A DNA stretch of 64,000 nt from Fidelibacterota bacterium. Its GTDB lineage: Bacteria; Marinisomatota; Marinisomatia; Marinisomatales; S15-B10. Where the stretch lies: contig PAYY01000035.1 of NCBI GenBank assembly GCA_002715465.1, positions 1 through 64,000 on the forward strand, written 5' to 3'. Every line of letters starts with the position of its first letter. Position 1 is the stretch's first letter. Shown here piece by piece: positions 44,835-53,520 of this stretch. The position numbers and the translations under genes were made by a program. The notes beneath the pieces were generated by a model. That model was given only the letters and a program-made list of their open reading frames with translations, was not told the DNA's origin and made no database searches.

Positions 44835-46295
44835 CTATTTGCTAGCTTCCAAAGCTGAAATTAGAACATCTTTTAATATTTTAGGATCTGACTTCCCTTT
44901 AGTAACTTTCATTACTTCTCCCATAAAGAAACCAAATAAAGTTTTTTTGCCTGAACGGTAACGTTGTAATTCACCGGGATTTTCCTTTAATATTGTTAAA
45001 ACAATTTTACCAAGAGATGTTTTATCAGAGACCTGAATCAATCCCTCCTGTTGAATAATTTCATCAGCTGTAAGAGCATTTAAAAGCATTTTCCTTAGGA
45101 CTTCTTTTCCAGTATGATTATTTATTTTCCCCATTTTGATAGATATCAAAAGGCCAGCAAACCTATCAGGAGTAACTCCAAATGTGTCAATAGTTATATT
45201 TTCATCATTAATAATCCCTAAAACCTCCCCAAGAATCCATTTTGCCGCATGATCCGGACTAGCTCCTGCTCTAACTGATTTTTCATAATAATTAGATAGC
45301 TCATAATCTGAAGTCAAAATCAATGCATCTTCTAATCGAAGGTCATATTCTTTAACAAATCTTTCTTCTTTTTCAAAAGGAAGTTCGGAAATACTGGCCT
45401 TGGCTTCAATTAAATCACCATCACTAACCAACAATGGAACTAGATCAGGATCTGGGAAATAACGATAGTCATGTGCGTCCTCTTTAGTACGCATTATTTC
45501 AGCTCTCTGAGTAGTTTCATTCCAAAGTAAAGTAACTTGCTCCACTTGATCACCATTTTCCAAAATTTTTGCTTGACGAATAATTTCATTAGATAATCCA
45601 CGCTCTACTCCACGAAAAGAATTCATATTTTTCATTTCCGTTTTCGTACCTAATTGACTTTCACCTTTTGGACGAATTGACACGTTAGCATCACATCTAA
45701 ATTTCCCTTCCTCCAAATTACAGTCACAAATATCTAAATATTCAAGTATTTGTTTAAGTCGAACTAGATAAACCCTTGCTTCATAAGGGTTTTGTATTAC
45801 CGGCTCAGTAACTATTTCTACTAATGGAACACCGCATCTGTTAAAGTCTACTTGAGTTCCATTGCCGCTTTTGGCGTGTATAGATTTACCAGCATCTTCT
45901 TCAAGATGAATACGTGTAAGTTCAATATTTTTTACAAAACCATTTTTTCGAATAGTTACTTTTCCCCCTTGACAAATTGGTTCATCATATTGAGAAATTT
46001 GATAACCTTTAGTAAGGTCCGGATAAAAATAATTTTTTCGAGCAAATCGAGAAAACTTAGTAATATTACTTCCCAATGCAATACCAAGTTTTAAAGCATA
46101 TTTAATAGCTTCAGCATTCGCCACCGGCAAAGCCCCAGGTAGACCAAGGCATGTTGGACAGATATTACTATTTGGTTTTGAACCATACATGTTTTTACAA
46201 CCACAAAACATTTTAGAATTTGTAGATAGTTGTGCATGCACCTCGAGACCAATAACTGGCTCCCATTTTTCAAAAACCGAGGTAAGATTGCTCAT
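44835..46295 (-). CDS. gatB: Aspartyl/glutamyl-tRNA amidotransferase subunit B
   Basis: 486 aa, usual length. Signatures include EPVIGLEVHAQL at the N-terminus, zinc-type CxC/CxxC sites (MFCGCKN, CPTCLG), the FARKNYFYPDLTKGYQISQY block (about 86-106) and a C-terminal YqeY-like tail domain (about 330-486). GatB with GatA and GatC converts Glu-tRNA-Gln (and Asp-tRNA-Asn) to the amide form, so this organism uses the indirect route for one or both. gatA and gatC are not in the window. Confidence 0.97.
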   Translation of the reverse strand: MSNLTSVFEKWEPVIGLEVHAQLSTNSKMFCGCKNMYGSKPNSNICPTCLGLPGALPVANAEAIKYALKLGIALGSNITKFSRFARKNYFYPDLTKGYQISQYDEPICQGGKVTIRKNGFVKNIELTRIHLEEDAGKSIHAKSGNGTQVDFNRCGVPLVEIVTEPVIQNPYEARVYLVRLKQILEYLDICDCNLEEGKFRCDANVSIRPKGESQLGTKTEMKNMNSFRGVERGLSNEIIRQAKILENGDQVEQVTLLWNETTQRAEIMRTKEDAHDYRYFPDPDLVPLLVSDGDLIEAKASISELPFEKEERFVKEYDLRLEDALILTSDYELSNYYEKSVRAGASPDHAAKWILGEVLGIINDENITIDTFGVTPDRFAGLLISIKMGKINNHTGKEVLRKMLLNALTADEIIQQEGLIQVSDKTSLGKIVLTILKENPGELQRYRSGKKTLFGFFMGEVMKVTKGKSDPKILKDVLISALEASK

Positions 46296-46352
46296 TGAAT
46301 AAAACGGCTTTTATTAAATAAAGTTCTTCAAAAAAGAATGAAAGTTAAATTG

Positions 46353-48878
46353 TTAAAAAATCTCAAAATCACCTCTATCTCCTTGCCCATTACTTTGTCT
46401 ATTCCGATTATAACGACTACGGTCTTCTATTTTACCAAATTTATACTCAAAGGAAAGAGTTATTGCCCTACTGAAAAAATCTCTATTACTTACTTGGGAC
46501 CAATTGTCTCCCCAAAGCTCAAAATGGAAACCAGTGAGATCAAAAGGATCGCCAACTCTAAGTGACAAATTAAGTTTTTCATCAAACATTTTTTTCTTCA
46601 TTGATAAAGCAGAGAAGGACATAGGGCCCATTTCCCCAATAGCTAATTTTTTAGCGGGCCTATAAAACATGAAAAACATAAGTTCTGTTGTAGAATTTAT
46701 ATTCCAAGTAAGATTAGTATTATATCTTTGACCTTTAGCAGTATTGTTGTAATCCTCACCATAAATATCAGTATTTATCTCATCCCAATAAATACTTCCA
46801 CTAAACATAAGTCTAAATTTTCTTCCTAGGGATCCAATTAATGTATATTCCAATCCTTTACTTTGTTCCTCACTTATATTTTCATAAGTGGCAATAGAGA
46901 TTCCACTATCAGTAAATTCTTTGTATCGTTGAATTTTATCTGTTGTATATCGATAATAAGGACCCGCAGTAATAGAAAATCCTTTTGAAAAACGACCAAT
47001 ATTTACTTCATAAGAATCAATATATTCGGGCTTTAAAAAAGGATTTCCTCGTCTAATATTTTGCATGTCTTGACGAGTAGTAAAAGGATTTAGCTGTCTT
47101 GAACGTGGTCGATTTACCCTCTTTGAATAGCTAGCTTGAACTTGTAATAATTGAGGAGAGCCAGCTGATATTGAAATACTTGGAAAAAAACTATTATATG
47201 GATTTTCAAAAGTCTGATTCGTGTTGATTAGCTTTGAACTCATAGAAACATTCTCATAACGACCACCAATAGTTATACCTAGAATACCTAATGATGTAGA
47301 ATATTGTAAATATGCAGCATTTATATTTTCATCATAAAGAAATCGATTAGAGAGACTATCGTCCTTTATCATTTCCTCTTTTATATCAAATATATAAGCT
47401 AATTGACTATCATCTCGATTACGAAATCGACTATTAAAACCAATTTCCATGATATTTCCATTTTGAAAAGGATGAACATAATCAGTTTGAAAATCAAAGT
47501 TCAAATCTTGACCTTCATTTCCATTTTTTGCTCGATTTTCACTTACAACTTTCTCAAAGCCAGTCTGAGGAGTAGTCCAATACTCACTTGACCCATCATT
47601 TTCACCTAAGGAATAACTAATCAATGACGTGAGTTTCTGTTTAGGATTTTTATATTTTTTGTCATAGCTAATATTTAAATCATATCCTCCTCTATCAATC
47701 AAGCCATCTGTATCTCTATAGTATTCGGAATAAAAAAGCCCACTCTCATAACTGTTAGTAAGATCTCCATTAGTTCTATCACCTCCATTAATTGTTGCGG
47801 AAAGAACCAAAGATTGCGTTGGATCAATAAAATATTCAAAACCTGTTTTCAAGAAAAGGTTTTCTCCATTCCTTTTTCCTTTATTGTATTGCTTTAAAAT
47901 ATTATTATATGAATCAAAATTATAAATTCGATAAGAATCGCCTGAGAACTCACGAACACTTTGCCTAATACCTACATTGGCAAAAGTATTGAAGGAAAGC
48001 GTTCGCCAATTAACTTGTCCTGAAACATTAGAACCACCTCTTGAATTAGCACTAGTATTAAGATTTCCATTAAATCCAGCAAATTTATTTTCTTTAAGAA
48101 CTATATTAATAATCCCCGCCATACCTTCAGGATCATATTTAGCACCCGGGTTAGTCATTACTTCTATATCAGCAATATTTGCCGAAGGAATACTTTGTAA
48201 TAAAGATTTTATATCACCTCCAGCAATAGTAGATGGCTTACCATCAATCATAATATTGACTTGAGAACTCCCCCTCAGACTTACATTGTCATCCATATCG
48301 ACTTCAACACCAGGGACCTGACGCAAAACATCAATCGCTGACCCACCTGTTGAAAGAGTATTTTTTTCAGCAGAAAAAACTCTTTTTTGAGCTGTCTGTA
48401 TGAACATTGGGCGTTCAGCCATTACATCAACCTCACCTAACTGTAATACTTTTTGAATAAGTGGTATTGTTTCCAAGTTATGAGTGGTCACATTATCACC
48501 AAAAGGAATAAAAGTTAAAGGACCAATCTTTTTTGGAGCATAACCAATATATTCGATTACAATTAAATGTCGGCCTAAAGGAATCTCTTTAATATGAAAT
48601 TCACCATTCTCCTTAGTTATACCACCCGTAACGATGGTGCCACCTCTCTCATTAATAACAGAGATAGAAGCATAAGGTACTGGTTCACCTGAAGCAGAAT
48701 CAACTACAGCTCCAAAAATGACCCCAATTTTTGGAGCATCCTTCATTTGAATTTGTTGACCTCCCCAGCGTCTACCACCATTCCTTTGAGCTGATAAAAC
48801 CGAGATAATTAAAACTAATAGGATAAAATATACTCTAAAGAATTTTAAAGATTTACTGTAGGAAAATTTATTAAACAT
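46353..48878 (-). CDS. TonB-dependent receptor with carboxypeptidase-regulatory-like N-terminus
   Basis: 841 aa. Signal peptide ends at about residue 30 (SVLSAQ). A CarboxypepD-regulatory-like domain spans about 50-140 (FGAVVDSASGEPVPYASI). The plug is about 150-260 (VLRQVPGVEVDMDDNVSLRGSS), and the remainder is an outer-membrane beta-barrel ('OMP_b-brl_3' type) ending ...GDFEIF. It is the last gene downstream of the ECF sigma-factor cassette on the same strand, which suggests regulation by that sigma factor or by the stress it senses. The ligand is unknown. Confidence 0.93.
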   Translation of the reverse strand: MFNKFSYSKSLKFFRVYFILLVLIISVLSAQRNGGRRWGGQQIQMKDAPKIGVIFGAVVDSASGEPVPYASISVINERGGTIVTGGITKENGEFHIKEIPLGRHLIVIEYIGYAPKKIGPLTFIPFGDNVTTHNLETIPLIQKVLQLGEVDVMAERPMFIQTAQKRVFSAEKNTLSTGGSAIDVLRQVPGVEVDMDDNVSLRGSSQVNIMIDGKPSTIAGGDIKSLLQSIPSANIADIEVMTNPGAKYDPEGMAGIINIVLKENKFAGFNGNLNTSANSRGGSNVSGQVNWRTLSFNTFANVGIRQSVREFSGDSYRIYNFDSYNNILKQYNKGKRNGENLFLKTGFEYFIDPTQSLVLSATINGGDRTNGDLTNSYESGLFYSEYYRDTDGLIDRGGYDLNISYDKKYKNPKQKLTSLISYSLGENDGSSEYWTTPQTGFEKVVSENRAKNGNEGQDLNFDFQTDYVHPFQNGNIMEIGFNSRFRNRDDSQLAYIFDIKEEMIKDDSLSNRFLYDENINAAYLQYSTSLGILGITIGGRYENVSMSSKLINTNQTFENPYNSFFPSISISAGSPQLLQVQASYSKRVNRPRSRQLNPFTTRQDMQNIRRGNPFLKPEYIDSYEVNIGRFSKGFSITAGPYYRYTTDKIQRYKEFTDSGISIATYENISEEQSKGLEYTLIGSLGRKFRLMFSGSIYWDEINTDIYGEDYNNTAKGQRYNTNLTWNINSTTELMFFMFYRPAKKLAIGEMGPMSFSALSMKKKMFDEKLNLSLRVGDPFDLTGFHFELWGDNWSQVSNRDFFSRAITLSFEYKFGKIEDRSRYNRNRQSNGQGDRGDFEIF

Positions 48879-48977
48879 AATATTTATCTTTCTTTGTCAA
48901 AATACGATAATAATCTAAAAATAATTATTAAAATCTTGTAATTATAATAATCTGCTTTTTTTAGAAAACCAGTGTCT

Positions 48978-49511
48978 TTATCGTTGTTTTTTCATTTTCT
49001 TTTTGTCACGCATCTCTTTGTCCCGTCTATCAAACTTACCATAGCTTCCAATTTCACCCCTTTTTTTTAACCCTTGGCGAAGTTCTTCCTTAAACCAAAT
49101 TTCAAACCCATAATATTTTGCCATTTGATCAGTTGAAAGAACTTGATCTAAACCTTCAAAAAACTTCTTTTTCTTTTCTTTTTTATCTTGCTCCAAATTA
49201 GAAATTTTAGTGACAATGTTTTCTAGCTCTTTTTCTGTAATACCATTTTTTTTACCTGTCAATTTTTTCATTTTAATTAATAATTCTCTCTGTTTTACAC
49301 TAATATTTTTAAGTTCTTTTTCTAAGGAATTGTACCTTGGAAAGAATCTACTTGCCTGCTCTTCTGACAATTCTAATATTTCAGTCATCTTCCACATTTT
49401 CATCATCTCTAGTCTTCCCTCAGGACTACCATATGATAACTTTTGACCTATTGCAGGATTAGCATTAATAATTGTTGTCAAAATAATTAATATAACTGAA
49501 GTTTTTTTCAT
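48978..49511 (-). CDS. Spy/CpxP-like periplasmic protein
   Basis: 177 aa. Signal peptide of about 22 residues (ending NPAIG, then Q). The mature part is nearly all helical, with the LSEEQASRFFPRYNSLEKEL start and a following LTxx-like repeat (about 100-130) seen in Spy/CpxP/heavy-metal-resistance proteins. It ends in a very basic tail (RRDKEMRDKKKMKKQR). In known systems such proteins are periplasmic chaperones or stress sensors acting with an ECF sigma factor. Its start overlaps the upstream anti-sigma-like gene by 4 nt. Confidence 0.82.
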   Translation of the reverse strand: MKKTSVILIILTTIINANPAIGQKLSYGSPEGRLEMMKMWKMTEILELSEEQASRFFPRYNSLEKELKNISVKQRELLIKMKKLTGKKNGITEKELENIVTKISNLEQDKKEKKKKFFEGLDQVLSTDQMAKYYGFEIWFKEELRQGLKKRGEIGSYGKFDRRDKEMRDKKKMKKQR

Positions 49512-49918
49512 GATCTCTCCTCAAAAGAATTTATCTCTCTTCTTTCAAAATGTTCATATAGTGTAAAATCATCAATAAGCTCCCAACCTGATTCTATGAG
49601 GTCTATTTCATCAATAAGATAATCTATGGATGCAAAAACAAAATCTTCTTCTTCAAAAATAAAATCTGAATCAACTTCTCCACTCAAATCAATAATGATT
49701 TGTGACATATCATAATCATTAACATTTAGATTTTTCAAATAAAAACCTGATCCTATCGCAAATATAATCATGAATGCTGAAATGGAATTTATTAGATCTT
49801 GCCGCTTACGATTTCGAAAAATAACTTCATTTTTTAGATCAGATAAAAAGGAGTCAGGAATTCCTTGAGTCCAATTCATTCTTTTTAATTCTTTCAATCT
49901 TTTTTCTAATTTCATCAA
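49508..49918 (-). CDS. Putative anti-sigma-like single-pass membrane protein
   Basis: 136 aa. An N-terminal cytoplasmic part (about 1-40) containing a charged helix precedes one transmembrane helix (about 42-60). An acidic periplasmic C-terminus of about 70 residues (DLSGEVDSDFIFEEEDFVFASIDY) follows. No HCC zinc-binding motif (ZAS) is visible. Position between an ECF sigma factor and a Spy-like gene, with 4-nt overlaps on both sides, makes an anti-sigma or regulatory role plausible but not shown by domains. Confidence 0.65.
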   Translation of the reverse strand: MMKLEKRLKELKRMNWTQGIPDSFLSDLKNEVIFRNRKRQDLINSISAFMIIFAIGSGFYLKNLNVNDYDMSQIIIDLSGEVDSDFIFEEEDFVFASIDYLIDEIDLIESGWELIDDFTLYEHFERREINSFEERS

Positions 49919-50433
49919 TCTTGAACTTTCTTCCTCAGATTTTTGATCGCATGATGATAATTAACCTTTGCACTATTTTCACTAATGTTAAGAATTGCAG
50001 ATACATCTTTAAATGGAAGCTCTTGAAAAATCCTTAAAGTAATAATCATTTTTTGCTTATTAGGGAGTGTATTAATTGCATTCCACAATTCTGGGTCAAT
50101 CTCACGAGGATTTTCCTCATCTTTTACTATAGCAAGTTCAGCTTGTTCTTCAAATGAAAACACCTTTCGAATCTTCAACTTTCTATGATAACTCTTAAAA
50201 ACATTGATTGCAATCCGATAGAGCCACGTCGAAAATTTTGATTCAAATTTAAATTTTTTAATATACCGATAAACACGAATGAAAGTTTCTTGACACAAAT
50301 CATTAGCATCCATTCTATTCCCAGACAGTCGAATGAATAAATTGCATGTTTCTTGATAGTGTTTGTTAACAAGTTCATCAAATGCCTCTTTTTCCCCATT
50401 TTGAAACCTTTTTATTAGGTAGCTATCATTCAT
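49915..50433 (-). CDS. ECF-subfamily RNA polymerase sigma factor
   Basis: 172 aa. Region 2 (about 10-80) shows DLCQETFIRVYRYIKKF (-10 recognition) and FSTWLYRIAINVFKSYHRK. Region 4 (about 115-170) has a helix-turn-helix LPNKQKMIITLRIFQELPFKDVSAIL. No extra domain is present. It belongs to the RpoE/SigW-like group. The downstream genes (anti-sigma-like, Spy-like, TonB receptor) are probably its operon and may be among its targets. Confidence 0.93.
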   Translation of the reverse strand: MNDSYLIKRFQNGEKEAFDELVNKHYQETCNLFIRLSGNRMDANDLCQETFIRVYRYIKKFKFESKFSTWLYRIAINVFKSYHRKLKIRKVFSFEEQAELAIVKDEENPREIDPELWNAINTLPNKQKMIITLRIFQELPFKDVSAILNISENSAKVNYHHAIKNLRKKVQD

Positions 50434-50552
50434 AGAGTATTTCTATTTAGACTATTAATTTCCTAAAAAGGTTAATAAAATTTTATCAAAAAAATTAAAA
50501 TAAATTGTATAGAGACTTCTTTCTACTAATCATTCTAAGTAATTTTTAATTA

Positions 50553-52559
50553 ATGATTACACTGACATCTCAACAAAAAAAGGCTGTCTCTCATACTACA
50601 TCACCGCTTATGATAATTGCAGGTGCCGGAACAGGCAAAACCTTTACACTTATTAAAAGAGTTGCATACCTAATAAATAAATATCATGTAAAACCTTACC
50701 ATATTTTACTAATCACCTATACAGAACGAGCGACTCAAGAAATGAAAGAAAAGATTGTTAAAGAAATTGGTCCTCTTGGTGAGAAAATACAAATTGGTAC
50801 GTTTCACACTATTTGCTTTAACATAGTAAAAGAATTTGGAGATACATCATATAATCCACGAATATTAAATCAGAGTGAAGCAGTGTATTTATTGCTAGAA
50901 GCTTTCGATGAATTAGGTCCTTTCGAATCATCAGAGTTTGCACTCGACCCAGAAAAGGCCGTAATAAATAATTTCTTGCCTTTTTTCAACCGATGTGCCG
51001 ATGAATTAATAAATCCTAATACTCTACTAATCCAAGAAGAAAACAAAGAAATTCTGGCCCAAATCAATGATTTGAAAAGAATATTCATCCATTTCAATCA
51101 AATTAAAACAAAAAGGAATATTCTAGACTACGGTGATATGATTTTAAAAGCTCATCATTTACTTAGTTCTAGTAAAAAAGTTCTAAATATATGTCAGAAT
51201 CGGTTTCGTCATATTATAGTTGATGAGTTTCAAGATAACAACCATGCATTAAATGAGGTCGTAAGTCTATTATCAGGAAAAAGAAAAAGTGTTACTGTTG
51301 TGGGTGATGATGATCAAGTTATATATAGTTTTCGTGGAGCTTCATCTTATAATATTGAAGTTTTCAAAAGAATGTACGGGACAAACAAAAAATTTTCTAG
51401 TATACCTTTGGAAATTAATTTTCGTTCACATCAACAGATTTTAGACGTTGCCAATAATATAATTAAAGATAATAGTGAAAGACAATTAAAGACTCTTGTA
51501 TCCCACGATAAAAAGGAAGGTTCTATACCTACCCTTTTTTGGGCTGAAAACAAAAACCATGCTGATATAATTATTGACCAAATTAGGAAATTAAATAGTA
51601 AAGATTATGAATACGAAGACATAGCTGTACTTTGCAGAACAAGAAATCAAGCCCGTGGATTATCAGAAAGTTTACTAGAGGCAAATATCCCAGTAAATGC
51701 TGATTTTCGAAAGTTTTTTGAAATTCCATTGATTAAATCAATAGTAGCATGGTGTCAAATAGTTGGAAATGGGAAATATCAAGATATTGCTCTATATCGT
51801 GTTATTCGAGAAACAGCTGGTAAAAGAGTTGCTTTTGACCTTTTCAATAAATTTGATATTCATGAAAAAGAAACGAGATTTGCTTTGTTGAACTCAATTA
51901 ATGATGATTTACCCTCAATAGTAAAATGGTTAATCGAAATAATTCTATCAATTGATTATAAAAAAAAATATGCTGATGAATTAGTTTGGGAAATCTCAGA
52001 AAAAACAGGCCTTCTTAAAAAACTAGTAAAAAGATATAATTACGATGATCAAGTTGCCCTATTGAATTTTGCATATTTAATAAAATTAGCTAAAGATTTT
52101 ACACGAGAGGAAAAAAAACATGGGTTGAAACGATTTAATAATTATCTTGAATTAATGATGGCTGATCGAGATTGGCCAGCTGAGTTACCTCCTCTTACGT
52201 TAAAAACCAACGCTGTTCAGATACAAACTATACATTCCGCTAAGGGTAGTGAATTTCCAGTTGTATTTATCCCATTTAACCGTTCAGTAAGTTTTCCAAT
52301 ATCCTTTCGCCCTGACAAGTCAAAAAATTGTTTCCCAGATGAATGGCTGAACTATTGTGGTTATTCAAAACTGACAGATCGGGACCATCATTTTCAAGAA
52401 GAAAGAAGACTAATGTATGTTGCTATTACAAGAGCTAAAGAACGATTATTTCTATTAGCACCTTCAAAAGCAACTTCTCCATTTATAAAAAAAATGGATA
52501 AATTACTTGTTGAAGAATATAATATGGAATCAGCAGAAAAATCTGGCCTTGGAAAATGA
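50553..52559 (+). CDS. UvrD/Rep-type superfamily 1 helicase
   Basis: 668 aa. Walker A GAGTGKT at 24-30, Walker B DEFQD at 224-228, motif III (VVGDDDQVIYSFRGA, about 250-264), motif IV (NFRSHQQIL), and a C-terminal QTIHSAKGSEFPVVFIP (motif V) with VAITRAKERL (motif VI). It is shorter than UvrD or RecB. The start of a Fe-S nuclease overlaps its stop by 4 nt, so the two proteins likely form a helicase-nuclease pair similar in principle to AddAB, though the arrangement is different. Confidence 0.95.
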   Translation: MITLTSQQKKAVSHTTSPLMIIAGAGTGKTFTLIKRVAYLINKYHVKPYHILLITYTERATQEMKEKIVKEIGPLGEKIQIGTFHTICFNIVKEFGDTSYNPRILNQSEAVYLLLEAFDELGPFESSEFALDPEKAVINNFLPFFNRCADELINPNTLLIQEENKEILAQINDLKRIFIHFNQIKTKRNILDYGDMILKAHHLLSSSKKVLNICQNRFRHIIVDEFQDNNHALNEVVSLLSGKRKSVTVVGDDDQVIYSFRGASSYNIEVFKRMYGTNKKFSSIPLEINFRSHQQILDVANNIIKDNSERQLKTLVSHDKKEGSIPTLFWAENKNHADIIIDQIRKLNSKDYEYEDIAVLCRTRNQARGLSESLLEANIPVNADFRKFFEIPLIKSIVAWCQIVGNGKYQDIALYRVIRETAGKRVAFDLFNKFDIHEKETRFALLNSINDDLPSIVKWLIEIILSIDYKKKYADELVWEISEKTGLLKKLVKRYNYDDQVALLNFAYLIKLAKDFTREEKKHGLKRFNNYLELMMADRDWPAELPPLTLKTNAVQIQTIHSAKGSEFPVVFIPFNRSVSFPISFRPDKSKNCFPDEWLNYCGYSKLTDRDHHFQEERRLMYVAITRAKERLFLLAPSKATSPFIKKMDKLLVEEYNMESAEKSGLGK

Positions 52560-53482
52560 ATCTTCGTAACAAATATCAAGAAAAACTTCAAAGGGCTATT
52601 GCACAAAATGATTTCTCAAATGCAATAATTTTTGTTAAAGCACTTGATATAATTAATAGAATCAGTATTGGAGAATCAGTAGAATTAGGTAATAAAGAAT
52701 GGGAATTAACCCTCAAAAATGACTTAGAAGAAGATTTTATCCCTGATATAAATAAAAGGCTTTCACTTTCAGCTAGCTCAATAGAGACTTATATCCAATG
52801 CCCATTAAAATATAGGTTTCAACAAATTGATAAAATACCACCAAAACCAAATAACCCTACATTAATTTTTGGAAGTATAATCCATAAAGTTTTGGAGAAT
52901 TTCCATGAAACCAAAGGAGAATTAAGTGAACAAAAAATGATTGACATTCTAAATAAAGAGTGGGAGTCAGTCGAATTTGAATACTCTATTAGGAAAAAAA
53001 AGTTTAAAGAACAAGCTGTAGAGATTCTGAAAAGATATGTTGAAATCTGCAGTAAAGATAAACCTGACGTACTAGCAACGGAATATGAATTTGTTTTTGA
53101 TATAGATGATGTAAGGATTAGAGGGAAAATAGATAGAATAGATAACGGAACTTCCGGAAAAAAGGTTGTCGATTACAAAACAAGTAAGAAGTCTTCATCG
53201 GCAAAAGACAGTATACAGCTAGCAATTTACTGCATTTTTTTACAGGAACATGACAAAGGCTCACTAAAAGGTATTCCAGAGAGCGCGACCCTTTATTTCC
53301 TTCGAGATAAAAAACAACCAAAATATAGTCATTCTTTCACAAAGCCTGAGCTCGTTATGATCCAAAATAAAATTAAGGAAGTGGCACAAAATATACGTGC
53401 ATCCTACTTTGAACCAATAACAGGCGTACATTGTGAATGGTGTGATTATAAAAACCTTGCATGTCCAGCTTGGGAATCATGA
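52556..53482 (+). CDS. PD-(D/E)XK RecB-family nuclease with Fe-S cluster
   Basis: 308 aa. Nuclease residues are His110 (IIHKVLENF), Glu176 (ATEYEF), Asp193 (GKIDRID) and the core DYK at 206-208 (VVDYKTSKK). Cysteines 82, 293, 296 and 303 (IQCPLKYRF ... HCEWCDYKNLACP) match the four-Cys 4Fe-4S latch of AddB/Cas4-type nucleases. The ATG overlaps the helicase stop by 4 nt. It should resect double-stranded DNA ends with the helicase for recombination repair. Cas4 is an alternative family, but no cas1/cas2 or CRISPR is near. Confidence 0.93.
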   Translation: MNLRNKYQEKLQRAIAQNDFSNAIIFVKALDIINRISIGESVELGNKEWELTLKNDLEEDFIPDINKRLSLSASSIETYIQCPLKYRFQQIDKIPPKPNNPTLIFGSIIHKVLENFHETKGELSEQKMIDILNKEWESVEFEYSIRKKKFKEQAVEILKRYVEICSKDKPDVLATEYEFVFDIDDVRIRGKIDRIDNGTSGKKVVDYKTSKKSSSAKDSIQLAIYCIFLQEHDKGSLKGIPESATLYFLRDKKQPKYSHSFTKPELVMIQNKIKEVAQNIRASYFEPITGVHCEWCDYKNLACPAWES

Positions 53483-53520
53483 ACTTAAATATTAAATAAT
53501 TTTTTTAGGAGGCATTAATT

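Noticed and set aside
52556..53482. Cas4 of a CRISPR system
   Set aside because: No repeat array and no cas1/cas2 nearby; the gene is coupled to a UvrD-type helicase, which fits a recombination nuclease better.
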